Origin: Burkholderia vietnamiensis LMG 10929
GTDB lineage: Bacteria; Pseudomonadota; Gammaproteobacteria; Burkholderiales; Burkholderiaceae
DNA: 64,000 nucleotides
Reading direction: 5' to 3'
NCBI RefSeq assembly: GCF_000959445.1
Contig: NZ_CP009630.1
Coordinates: 2,046,001 to 2,110,000, forward strand
This document shows, piece after piece, positions 45,452-52,887 of this stretch. Position numbers and translations under genes: made by a program. The notes beneath the pieces are model-generated. The model worked only from the letters and a program-made list of their open reading frames with translations. It ran no database searches and was not told the origin of the DNA. Position 1 is the first letter of the stretch, and each line of letters opens with the position of its first letter.

Positions 45452-46657
45452 TCACGCCGCCGGCGGCGCGACGCGCGGCATGAACCGGCACAGCGCGAGC
45501 GGCACCACGACCAGCGCCGCGCCGGCGACGAACGTGGTCGATGCGCCGAAGTGCGTCCACAGCGCGCCGGCGATGCTGCTGGCGAGCAGCATGCAGATCC
45601 CGCTGACCAGATTGAATACGCCGAACGCGGTGCCGCGCAGCGCGGCCGGCGCTGTTTCCGACACCATCGCGGCGAGGATGCCCTGCGTGAAGCCCATGTG
45701 CAGGCCCCACACGGCCACGCCGGCGAACATCGTCGGCATCGACCCGCCGAGGCCGAGCAGCAGGTCGGCCGCGATCAGCAGCACCATGCCCGCCGCCAGC
45801 AGCATGCGTCGGTCCATCCGGTCCGACAGGACGCCGACCGGCCACGCGGACAGCGCATACGCGATGCTCATCACGACCATCACGCCCGGAATCCACGCGA
45901 CGTCGAGGCCCGTCTGCTGCGCGCGCAGCACGAGGAACGCCTCGCTGAAACGCGCGAGCGTGAACGCCGCGCCGCCCGCGACGACGAACCAGTACGCGCG
46001 CGGAAACTCGCGCAACGCGCGCCAGTGCAGCGGCGAACGGAAGCCGCGCTGCGGCGCCGCATGCTCGGGCTCGCGCACGCCGAACACGATCAGCGCGATC
46101 GCGACGAACGCGGGCACGACGGCGAACCACATCACGATCCGGATGTGGTCGGCGAACCCCAGCATCAGCACGATCGCGCCCATCGGGCCGAGAAACGCGC
46201 CGACGGTGTCCATCGACTGACGCAGGCCGAAACATGCGCCGCGGATCTCGGGCGGCGCGACGTCGGCCACCAGCGCATCGCGCGGCGCGCCACGAATTCC
46301 CTTGCCGACGCGATCGAGCAGGCGCGCGACGACGACCACGGCCGGCGTGGACGCCAGCGGAAACAGCGGCTTGGTCAGCGCCGCGAGGCCGTAGCCGACG
46401 AGCAGCAGCCCCTTGCGGCGCCCGAGCCAATCGCTGATCGCGCCGGAGAACACCTTGACGATCATCGCCGTCGCTTCGGCGGCGCCTTCGAGCACGCCGA
46501 GCGCGACGACGCTCATGCCCATCGTCGTCACCAGATAGATCGGCAACAGCGCATGGATCAGTTCGGACGACAGGTCCATGAACAGGCTCACGAGGCCCAG
46601 TGCCCACACGGTGCGCGGGATCGGCTGCTTGCGTCGAATCGGTGCGGGCGTGTTCAT
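45452..46657 (-). CDS. MFS transporter
   Basis: A 401-residue transporter with about 12 helices. Between helices 2 and 3 is the MFS motif (SGAISDWLGRRKGLLLV), and LLDRVGKGIRGAPRDALVAD is the conserved run of a subgroup that includes NreB-type nickel exporters and related drug/metal pumps. It ends the leftward operon dmeR-dmeF-DUF1289-MFS with eight bases to the gene before it, so it may export the same metal (inference). It lacks a His-rich tail. Confidence 0.88.
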   Translation of the reverse strand: MNTPAPIRRKQPIPRTVWALGLVSLFMDLSSELIHALLPIYLVTTMGMSVVALGVLEGAAEATAMIVKVFSGAISDWLGRRKGLLLVGYGLAALTKPLFPLASTPAVVVVARLLDRVGKGIRGAPRDALVADVAPPEIRGACFGLRQSMDTVGAFLGPMGAIVLMLGFADHIRIVMWFAVVPAFVAIALIVFGVREPEHAAPQRGFRSPLHWRALREFPRAYWFVVAGGAAFTLARFSEAFLVLRAQQTGLDVAWIPGVMVVMSIAYALSAWPVGVLSDRMDRRMLLAAGMVLLIAADLLLGLGGSMPTMFAGVAVWGLHMGFTQGILAAMVSETAPAALRGTAFGVFNLVSGICMLLASSIAGALWTHFGASTTFVAGAALVVVPLALCRFMPRVAPPAA

Positions 46658-46664
46658 CGTGCGA

Positions 46665-46850
46665 TCAATCGGGTGTGGCGCGCGCGAGCCTGGCATGCCG
46701 CCGCGCGCGGTCGTTGACGATCTGATGACGCCGGTGATCCGTCATCTTCTTCCAGCCGCGCGCTTCGTCGCGGGTGCGCAGGCACGCGACGCAGTAGCCG
46801 GTGCGGCCGTCGAACGAGCATACCTCGACGCACGGCGACTTGACTGCCAT
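46665..46850 (-). CDS. DUF1289 four-Cys protein
   Basis: A 61-residue protein with the DUF1289 pattern CVEVCSFDGRTGYCVACLRT, four Cys likely binding an Fe-S cluster or zinc, then a basic tail. Start at 46850 has GAGG nine bases upstream; an ATG at 46856 would overlap the stop of dmeF as ATGA and add two residues. It sits between a metal exporter and an MFS gene, so a metal-related role is possible. Confidence 0.85.
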   Translation of the reverse strand: MAVKSPCVEVCSFDGRTGYCVACLRTRDEARGWKKMTDHRRHQIVNDRARRHARLARATPD

Positions 46851-46852
46851 CG

Positions 46853-48151
46853 TCATTGCCCTCGCGGCACGGGCACGACTTCGACCGTCACGTGCGACAG
46901 GCTGCCGAAGCGTTGCAGCACGCGGTGGTAGTAGCGCGCATCGCGCTGCGGGTCGTCGGTCAGCACCGAGACGACCGCGCTCATGTGCCCCGGCCCGAGC
47001 CGCCACACGTGCAGATCGCGGATCCGGTCGCCGGTGCTTTCGAGCGCGGCGCGCACGCTGTCCGCCAGGCGGCGATCCGGATTCATGTCGAGCAGGATGC
47101 TGCCCGTGTCGCGCATCAGCCCGTACGACCAGTTCGCGATCACCAGCGCGCCGACGATGCCGGCGAGCGGATCCATCCACAGCCAGCCGAACGCACGCGC
47201 GAGCAGCAAGCCGGCGATCGTCAGCACGGACACCGCCGCGTCGGCGAGCACGTGGATGTAGGCCGAGCGGATGTTGTGATCGCGGGCCGCCGCCGAGGCG
47301 CCGTGCTCGTGCTCGCTCTCGGCGAACGTCAGCGCGTGCTCGCGGCCGTTCAGCCGGACGATCGCCGTGAACGCATGCGGCTCGGGGATCGTCTCGATGG
47401 ACTCCAGATAGCCGTCGCGGCTTTGCATCGCGAACGTATGGCGGCTGCCGTCCGGACGCAGCGTCGTGATCGATACGGCGGCCGCGTCGACGAGCGCCGC
47501 GTCGTGCGTCGCCGGCGCGATCCGGAACACGGGCGGCACGCCGTCCTCGAACACCGATACGGCGAATGCGTGCTGCCCGTCGACGATCCGGTGCGCTTCC
47601 GCGTCGTGATGGTGGGCGTGCTCATGTTCGTGGCCGTGGTCGTGATGATGTCCGTGCGCATGCCCGTGATGATGGCCATGACCGTGATGATCGCCGCTCA
47701 GCAGCCACGCGCTCGCGATGTTCACCACCAGCCCGAGCACGGCGATCGGAATCGCTTCGCCGAAGTGAATCGGCACGGGCGCCAGCATCCGGCTGACCGC
47801 CTCGTACGCGATCAGCAGCGCGATCATCGCGAGCACGATCGCGCTCGTGAAGCCGGCGAGATCGCCGAGCTTGCCGGTGCCGAACACGAATCGCGGGTCG
47901 CTCGCATGCTTGCGCGCATAGGTATACGCAAAGGCGGCGATCAGCATCGCGCCGGCGTGCGTCGACATGTGCAGCCCGTCCGCGACCAGCGCCAGCGAGC
48001 CGAAGATCGACCCGCCGACGATCTCGGCCACCATCATCGCCGCGCACAGCACGATGACGGTCCAGGTCCTGCGCTCGTTCTGCTCGTGCGCGGCGCCGAG
48101 AAAAATGTGATCGTGCCCTGCCCCGAAGGCCTCATCGCTGAAACGGCTCAT
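46853..48151 (-). CDS. dmeF: CDF family Co(II)/Ni(II) exporter DmeF-like
   Basis: A 432-residue cation diffusion facilitator with six membrane helices. The metal-site helices have SLALVADGLHMSTHAG (HD/D...D-type site) and DPLAGIVGALVI. The loop after helix 4 is extremely His-rich (over 20 His in about 35 residues, around residues 160-195), followed by an inserted domain of about 100 residues, both typical of DmeF proteins, which pump Co and Ni out using protons. An ATG at 48166 would overlap the regulator stop. It follows an RcnR-like regulator. Confidence 0.9.
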   Translation of the reverse strand: MSRFSDEAFGAGHDHIFLGAAHEQNERRTWTVIVLCAAMMVAEIVGGSIFGSLALVADGLHMSTHAGAMLIAAFAYTYARKHASDPRFVFGTGKLGDLAGFTSAIVLAMIALLIAYEAVSRMLAPVPIHFGEAIPIAVLGLVVNIASAWLLSGDHHGHGHHHGHAHGHHHDHGHEHEHAHHHDAEAHRIVDGQHAFAVSVFEDGVPPVFRIAPATHDAALVDAAAVSITTLRPDGSRHTFAMQSRDGYLESIETIPEPHAFTAIVRLNGREHALTFAESEHEHGASAAARDHNIRSAYIHVLADAAVSVLTIAGLLLARAFGWLWMDPLAGIVGALVIANWSYGLMRDTGSILLDMNPDRRLADSVRAALESTGDRIRDLHVWRLGPGHMSAVVSVLTDDPQRDARYYHRVLQRFGSLSHVTVEVVPVPRGQ

Positions 48152-48162
48152 TGCGCCTCCGG

Positions 48163-48435
48163 TCATTTGAAGTAGCTGTGAACGACTTCGATCAGCTGCT
48201 CGCTCGCGCTGCCTTCGTCGTCATGACCTTCCGCGTCGACCAGATGGCTGCGGATGTGATCTTCCAGCACGACCGCGAGCAGGCCGTTCATCGCGCCGCG
48301 TCCGCTCGTGATCAGACGCAGGATCTCGTTGCAGCCGCGCTCGTCTTCCAGCGCGCGTTCGATCGCCTCGACCTGCCCCTTGATCCTGCGGACGCGGTTC
48401 AGCAGCTTCTGTTTTTCCTGGATGGTGTGGCTCAT
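48163..48435 (-). CDS. dmeR: RcnR/DmeR-type metal-sensing repressor
   Basis: A 90-residue CsoR/RcnR family repressor. The key residues are His3, Cys35, His60 and His64, the same numbered set as E. coli RcnR, which binds Ni(II)/Co(II). The helical bundle is MSHTIQEKQKLLNRVRRIKG onward. It lies directly upstream of dmeF, so it should repress its own operon until metal binds. The operator is described at 48448-48470. Confidence 0.92.
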   Translation of the reverse strand: MSHTIQEKQKLLNRVRRIKGQVEAIERALEDERGCNEILRLITSGRGAMNGLLAVVLEDHIRSHLVDAEGHDDEGSASEQLIEVVHSYFK

Positions 48436-48447
48436 GGTGGTCCCTTC

Positions 48448-48470
48448 ATATACCGGGGGGGACTATATAT
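48448..48470. promoter_or_regulatory. G-tract operator for the RcnR-like repressor
   Basis: A run of seven G (48455-48461) is flanked by ATATACC on the left and ACTATATAT on the right, giving an A/T-rich inverted repeat around the G-tract. RcnR and CsoR relatives bind exactly this kind of A-form-like G/C tract with flanking inverted repeats. It sits 13 bp before dmeR. Confidence 0.75.
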
Positions 48471-48593
48471 CAAATCGCGGGTTCGGATAGTGGGGAGGGG
48501 TATCTTGGCCATTGGTCCGACCAAACGATGCGCGCGCCCCGGAGCGTCAGGACGACATCGCAGCGAGAAACTTGTAGAGCTTGCGACACAGAA

Positions 48594-48607
48594 GTAGCAT
48601 CCGCTAC
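48594..48607. promoter_or_regulatory. Inverted repeat abutting the chrB start
   Basis: GTAGC and GCTAC are separated by four bases and end directly at the ATG of chrB, where a ribosome binding site would normally be. It may be an operator or an RNA hairpin that affects chrB translation. Confidence 0.4.
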
Positions 48608-49585
48608 ATGAACTCATTCACCACTTGGTCGCTGCTCGTGCTGACGCTTCCGACCCAGAACGCGACGGCCCGCATGCGGTTCTGGCGCGCCCTGAAGGCG
48701 AAGGGCTGCGCGGTGCTGCGCGACGGCGTCTACCTGCTGCCGCACTCGGACGAGCAGCACCGAACGCTGGACGAACTGGCGGACGCGATCGCCGACAGCG
48801 GCGGCAGCGCGCATCTGCTGCGCGCGCCGAGCGCCGATGCGGCGCAGGAGCAGGCATTTCGCGCGCTGTTCGACCGCAGCGACGACTACACGGCGTTCAT
48901 GCGGACGCTCGCGGACGCCCGCAAGGCGCTCGCCGGCCAGCCGGCTTCGGAACTCGCGCGCCTGCTGCGGCGCGTGCGCAAGGATTTCGACGCGCTGCGG
49001 GCGAGCGACTACTTCCCGGGCGACGCGTCGACGCGCGCCGAAGCCGCGCTGCAGGACTTCGTCGCGCTGGTCGACACCGTGCTGTCGCCCGGCGAGCCGC
49101 AAGCGGCCGAGCGCCCGATCCGCGTGCTTGCGCTCGGCGAATATCAAGGGCGCACGTGGGCCACGCGGCGGCGCATGTGGGTCGATCGCGTCGCGAGCGC
49201 GTGGCTGATCCGCCGCTTCATCGACGCCCGCCCGCGCTTCGTGTGGCTCGCCTCGCCGACGGATTGTCCGGCCGACGCACTGGGCTTCGACTTCGACGGC
49301 GCGGCGTTCACGCACGTCGGCGAGCGCGTGACGTTCGAGGTGCTGCTGGCCAGCTTCGGCCTCGACGGCGACCGCGCGCTGGCGCGGCTCGGCGCGATCG
49401 TGCATGCGCTCGACGTGGGCGGCCCCGCGGCGCCCGAAGCCGCCGGCCTCGAAGCCGTGATGGCCGGCGCCCGCGAGCGCGCGCAGGACGACGAGCAGTT
49501 GCTCGACCAGATGGCCGTCGTGCTCGACGCCTTTTATGCGCATTTCACGTCGACCGGGACGACCGGGACCGGAGCCGGATCATGA
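48608..49585 (+). CDS. chrB: Chromate resistance protein ChrB
   Basis: A 325-residue protein of the ChrB family. The N-terminal domain is winged-helix-like (MNSFTTWSLLVLTLPTQNAT, then FWRALKAKGCAVLRDGVYLL), and the C-terminal ChrB domain has WATRRRMWVDRVASAWLI and RFVWLASP. ChrB acts as a chromate-sensing regulator or accessory of chrA (family knowledge). Its stop overlaps the chrA start. Confidence 0.92.
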   Translation: MNSFTTWSLLVLTLPTQNATARMRFWRALKAKGCAVLRDGVYLLPHSDEQHRTLDELADAIADSGGSAHLLRAPSADAAQEQAFRALFDRSDDYTAFMRTLADARKALAGQPASELARLLRRVRKDFDALRASDYFPGDASTRAEAALQDFVALVDTVLSPGEPQAAERPIRVLALGEYQGRTWATRRRMWVDRVASAWLIRRFIDARPRFVWLASPTDCPADALGFDFDGAAFTHVGERVTFEVLLASFGLDGDRALARLGAIVHALDVGGPAAPEAAGLEAVMAGARERAQDDEQLLDQMAVVLDAFYAHFTSTGTTGTGAGS

Positions 49586-50760
49586 CCACCGCCACCGCCG
49601 CAACCGAACCGGCCTACTCGCTCGGCGAGCTGGTCGCCTACATGCTTCGACTCGGCACGTTCGGTTTCGGCGGCCCGGTCGCGCTCGCGGGCTACATGCG
49701 GCGCGATCTGGTCGAGCGGCGCGGCTGGATCACCGAAGCCGATTACAAGGAAGGACTCACGCTGGCGCAGCTCGCGCCGGGGCCGATGGCGGCCCAGCTC
49801 GCGATCTATCTCGGCTTCGTGCACTACCGCGTCGCCGGTGCGACGCTGGTCGGCTGCGCGTTCGTCTTGCCGTCGTTCCTGATGGTGGTCGCGCTCGGCT
49901 TCGCGTATGCGCATTTCGGCGGGCTGCCGTGGATGCACGCCGTGTTCTACGGCGTCGGCGCGGCGGTGGTCGGCATCATCGCGATGAGCGCGTACAAGCT
50001 CACGACCAAAACCGTCGGCCGCGACAAGCTGCTGTGGGCGATCTTCGCGACGCTTGCCGTCGTGACCTTCGTCACCGAGTCGGAGATCGCGTGGCTGTTC
50101 GTCGTCGCGGGCGTGATCGGCTGGCTGTGGCGCGCGCCGCCCCGCTGGTTGCGCGGCGGCGGGCTCGGCGCGGCGGCCGCGGCGAACCTGCCGGCGGCGA
50201 GCGGCGCGCTGAGCGGCATCGATCTGCCGCAGCTGCTGCAGCTCGGCGCGTTCTTCATGAAGGCCGGCGCGTTCGTGTTCGGGTCAGGGCTGGCGATCGT
50301 GCCGTTCCTGTATGGCGGCGTCGTCACCGAACATCACTGGCTCAACGACAAGCAGTTCGTCGATGCCGTCGCGGTCGCGATGATCACGCCGGGGCCGGTC
50401 GTCATCACGGTCGGCTTCATCGGCTATCTGGTCGCCGGCCTGCCCGGTGCGATCGTCGCGGCGCTCGGCACGTTCCTGCCGTGCTATCTGTTCACGGTCG
50501 TGCCCGCGCCGTACGTGAAGAAGTACGGCCACCTGCCGGGCGTCAAGGCGTTCGTGGACGGCATCACGGCCGCGGCCGTCGGCGCAATCACCGGCTCGGT
50601 GCTGGTGATCGCGAAGCGTTCGATCGTCGACGTGCCGACGGCCGCGCTGGCCGTTGCGACCGTCCTGCTGCTATGGCGCTTCAAGAAGCTGCAGGAGCCG
50701 GTGGTCGTCGCGGCGGCCGCGTTGATCGGGCTCGTCGCTTACCCGCTGCTCCATCGTTGA
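49582..50760 (+). CDS. chrA: Chromate transporter ChrA
   Basis: A 392-residue two-domain CHR transporter. The first domain opens LRLGTFGFGGPVALAGYMRR with QLAPGPMAAQLAIYLG, and the second domain repeats this design (FFMKAGAFVFGSGLAIVPFL, then AVAMITPGPVVITVGFIGY). It expels chromate with proton motive force. The ATG overlaps the chrB stop (ATGA). Confidence 0.95.
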   Translation: MTTATAATEPAYSLGELVAYMLRLGTFGFGGPVALAGYMRRDLVERRGWITEADYKEGLTLAQLAPGPMAAQLAIYLGFVHYRVAGATLVGCAFVLPSFLMVVALGFAYAHFGGLPWMHAVFYGVGAAVVGIIAMSAYKLTTKTVGRDKLLWAIFATLAVVTFVTESEIAWLFVVAGVIGWLWRAPPRWLRGGGLGAAAAANLPAASGALSGIDLPQLLQLGAFFMKAGAFVFGSGLAIVPFLYGGVVTEHHWLNDKQFVDAVAVAMITPGPVVITVGFIGYLVAGLPGAIVAALGTFLPCYLFTVVPAPYVKKYGHLPGVKAFVDGITAAAVGAITGSVLVIAKRSIVDVPTAALAVATVLLLWRFKKLQEPVVVAAAALIGLVAYPLLHR

Positions 50761-50762
50761 GC

Positions 50763-50781
50763 GCGCGCCGCTACGGCGCGC
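50763..50781. terminator. Hairpin after chrA
   Basis: GCGCGCCG and CGGCGCGC form an 8-bp stem with a CTA loop, three bases after the chrA stop. No T-run. Confidence 0.55.
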
Positions 50782-50882
50782 ATCGCGGCCCGCGGCCCAT
50801 CGGCATGCGGCCGGCCGCGCGGCGTCGAATCGTGCGTTCGCCCGCCGTGCAGCGCATGCCGGCCAAGTCTCGCGAGGTGCGC

Positions 50883-51203
50883 TCAGTGATGTTCGTACAG
50901 CCCCGACGTATCGTTCGACGCGTACGACACCGCCGCGCGTTGCGCGTCGGATTGCGACGCAACGGCGTGCGACTGCGCAGGCGATGCGTCCGGTCGTTGG
51001 GCGGCGACCTTCGCTTCGGCCTCCTGGATGTCGCTGGGGTAGAACGGGTCGTTGCCGATCGGACGGTACCCTGCCCGTTCGACGCGTGCGAGGTCGGCGC
51101 GCACTTCGGCACGCGTGACGGGACCGTTCGTGTTTTGCGCAAAGGCGACGACGGGCGCGCTCAATGCGCATGAGATCAGGACGGCGCGGATCAGATTCTT
51201 CAT
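50883..51203 (-). CDS. DUF4148 domain-containing secreted protein
   Basis: A 106-residue periplasmic protein: signal peptide MKNLIRAVLISCALSAPVVA (cleavage near FA-QN), then the DUF4148 core VTRAEVRADLARVERAGYRP and the run DPFYPSDIQEAEAKVAAQ. Function unknown. It is a paralogue of the gene at 36212 and is convergent with chrA. The ATG at 51203 is preceded by AGGTGA. Confidence 0.88.
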   Translation of the reverse strand: MKNLIRAVLISCALSAPVVAFAQNTNGPVTRAEVRADLARVERAGYRPIGNDPFYPSDIQEAEAKVAAQRPDASPAQSHAVASQSDAQRAAVSYASNDTSGLYEHH

Positions 51204-51416
51204 GAGGTTCACCTATTGGAGTGGTATGACCGTATCCGGGAGCGGTTTCGGTTCTTCGCTCTCCACCCAGTGCGATGAAGAGTGAGACTCCATTCTCGGT
51301 AACGGGCACTTTCGGCAAGGTGAGCCGTCGATTACGAATTCGTTATCTCGCCGGCCGGCGCAGGTTTCGGCATCCGGCCCGACCCGCGTCGCGCACGCGC
51401 GACGCACGCAACGGCA

Positions 51417-51875
51417 TCAGCCGATCGGATGGATCTCAGGGATCATCGCCGCTTGACCGCAATGATTGCCGTCCGGGTCCGTGAGTTGCCACACGGTCGC
51501 ATGCTCGATCCAGAAGCGCGTGCCGGACTTCGTGATGCGGATGCCGCGGTAGCCCGACACGAAGCCGTCCCGCGCCACCTGCTCGAGAAACCGCTGGCGC
51601 TCGCTGCGCTCCATCGGCTCCGCCGAGAACCGCGACGGCAACGCCGTCAGTTCGTCCCAGTCGTATCCGAAGATCGCCTGCGCGCGCGCGTTGCCGTAGA
51701 CGAACACCGGATCCGCCGCGACCCCGTGCGCGAGAATCCCGAACGGCGCGGCTTCGTACAGCCATCGCGCGCCTTCGGCGGCGCTCATCCCCGCGGGCAC
51801 CAGCGGCTTGCCGAGCAGCCGGCCGTAGCTGTCCGACAGGATGCGGAAGAAGGGAACGTCGATGTTCGGCGACAT
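51417..51875 (-). CDS. MEKHLA (PAS-like) domain protein
   Basis: A 152-residue cytoplasmic protein matching the MEKHLA domain, a PAS-related fold: AEGARWLYEAAPFGILAHG, VFVYGNARAQAIFGYDWDEL, and ITKSGTRFWIEHATVWQL. Stand-alone MEKHLA proteins are of unknown function. I chose the ATG at 51875 because GGAG lies nine bases upstream; 51890 has none. Confidence 0.8.
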   Translation of the reverse strand: MSPNIDVPFFRILSDSYGRLLGKPLVPAGMSAAEGARWLYEAAPFGILAHGVAADPVFVYGNARAQAIFGYDWDELTALPSRFSAEPMERSERQRFLEQVARDGFVSGYRGIRITKSGTRFWIEHATVWQLTDPDGNHCGQAAMIPEIHPIG

Positions 51876-52034
51876 TGCGGGAAGCTCCATGGAAGGCTTG
51901 CGAATCGGAACGGGGCGGCGATTTTGCCGTGCGGGATTATAGGGCTGACAGTGGCCGGGCCGCAGCGTAGCGCAGTGCGTCAGTCGTCGAGGCCGTCGTC
52001 GTCCGGCACGCAAGGCCGCCTGCCGACAGGTTCA

Positions 52035-52065
52035 TCTCCTCAGACGAATCAATGGTCTGAGGAGA
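52035..52065. repeat. Perfect 11-bp inverted repeat
   Basis: TCTCCTCAGAC and GTCTGAGGAGA flank a nine-base spacer. It lacks a T-run, so it is either a rho-assisted hairpin or a binding site. It lies beyond the 5' end of the MEKHLA gene and about 820 bp before nfrB. Confidence 0.7.
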
Positions 52066-52093
52066 ATCCCCGCCGACTGCATTGCCTTTCGTA

Positions 52094-52243
52094 TCAGCAC
52101 GCCCGCGTCGCGGATGGAACGCGCGCATGCTGCTTGAGAAACGCCAGCGCAGCGTCGATCGTCATCACGTGCTGCTCGCCGCCCGTCATTCGCAGCGACA
52201 CTTCGCGGGCCAGTACATGCGATTTCCATTTCGCTAACGGCAC
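52094..52243 (-). CDS. Doubtful small ORF, possible DUF982 remnant
   Basis: A 49-residue reading frame from a GTG at 52243 gives VPLAKWKSHVLAREVSLRMT then GGEQHVMTIDAALAFLKQHA. It faintly resembles the start of DUF982 proteins (strand, then a helix of aromatic/aliphatic pattern) but is shorter and lacks the conserved C-terminal Cys/Ala helix. There is no properly spaced ribosome binding site. It may be a decayed gene. Confidence 0.25.
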   Translation of the reverse strand: MPLAKWKSHVLAREVSLRMTGGEQHVMTIDAALAFLKQHARVPSATRAC

Positions 52244-52887
52244 GATTTCGATAGCGCCACGAGTTGCCTTCCGATGGCAATCGTCACCCCGCTCGCGCGG
52301 CACTCGAACACGCAGAATTACACCTTTCCCGAATGCGGCGCGACGCAACGATTCATCACGTCGCGGCATCCGTGCACGTCGAAGTCCGGCGTGCGCGAGC
52401 GGGTCGTCTGCCGGGCCGCAACTCATGTTGTTGCAACGGCCCACAACGTCCGAGATCACGCCATCAGCGCGCCGTATCTCGGCTAACGCGGCGTAACCGC
52501 GGCGTCGATCACGCATCGAATTTCTCAGAGGAATTCGTCTGCTCCTCATCCTGCGATTTTCCCACTTCCGGTTGCAAACAAAAACCACATGTGGCGTGGA
52601 ACACAAAGCGAAGAGAGGTGCGGATACACGGCAAACGATTGCCACGAGCGCCGTTGATCGACATCAATTGCGCAACGAAGCGCGCCCATAGATTCGAATC
52701 ATTAAAGGAGCGACACGGTCTCGCGAAACCTTGCGGTGACGGCGCGATCGCTTCGAACGGGGAAGGCTATGAACACAAAAAATAACGACGGTGCGACCGA
52801 AATCGCACGGGGTGGAAATTTGCGGGCAGCGCGCTGCATGCGTGCGATTCGCCAACCGTCTCGCTTCGGCGGCGGGGGAACCGCACG

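Larger units (their letters stand above)
51876..52887. other. 1-kb mostly non-coding region upstream of the nfr cluster
   Basis: No convincing gene is visible apart from a doubtful small ORF at 52094-52243. The region from 52500 to 52800 is richer in A+T than most of the window. It contains the inverted repeat at 52035-52065 and presumably the nfrB promoter and a long leader. Confidence 0.5.

Noticed and set aside
52264..52785. Plus-strand frame upstream of nfrB
   Set aside because: No start signal, low-complexity Arg-rich translation, and no family resemblance.
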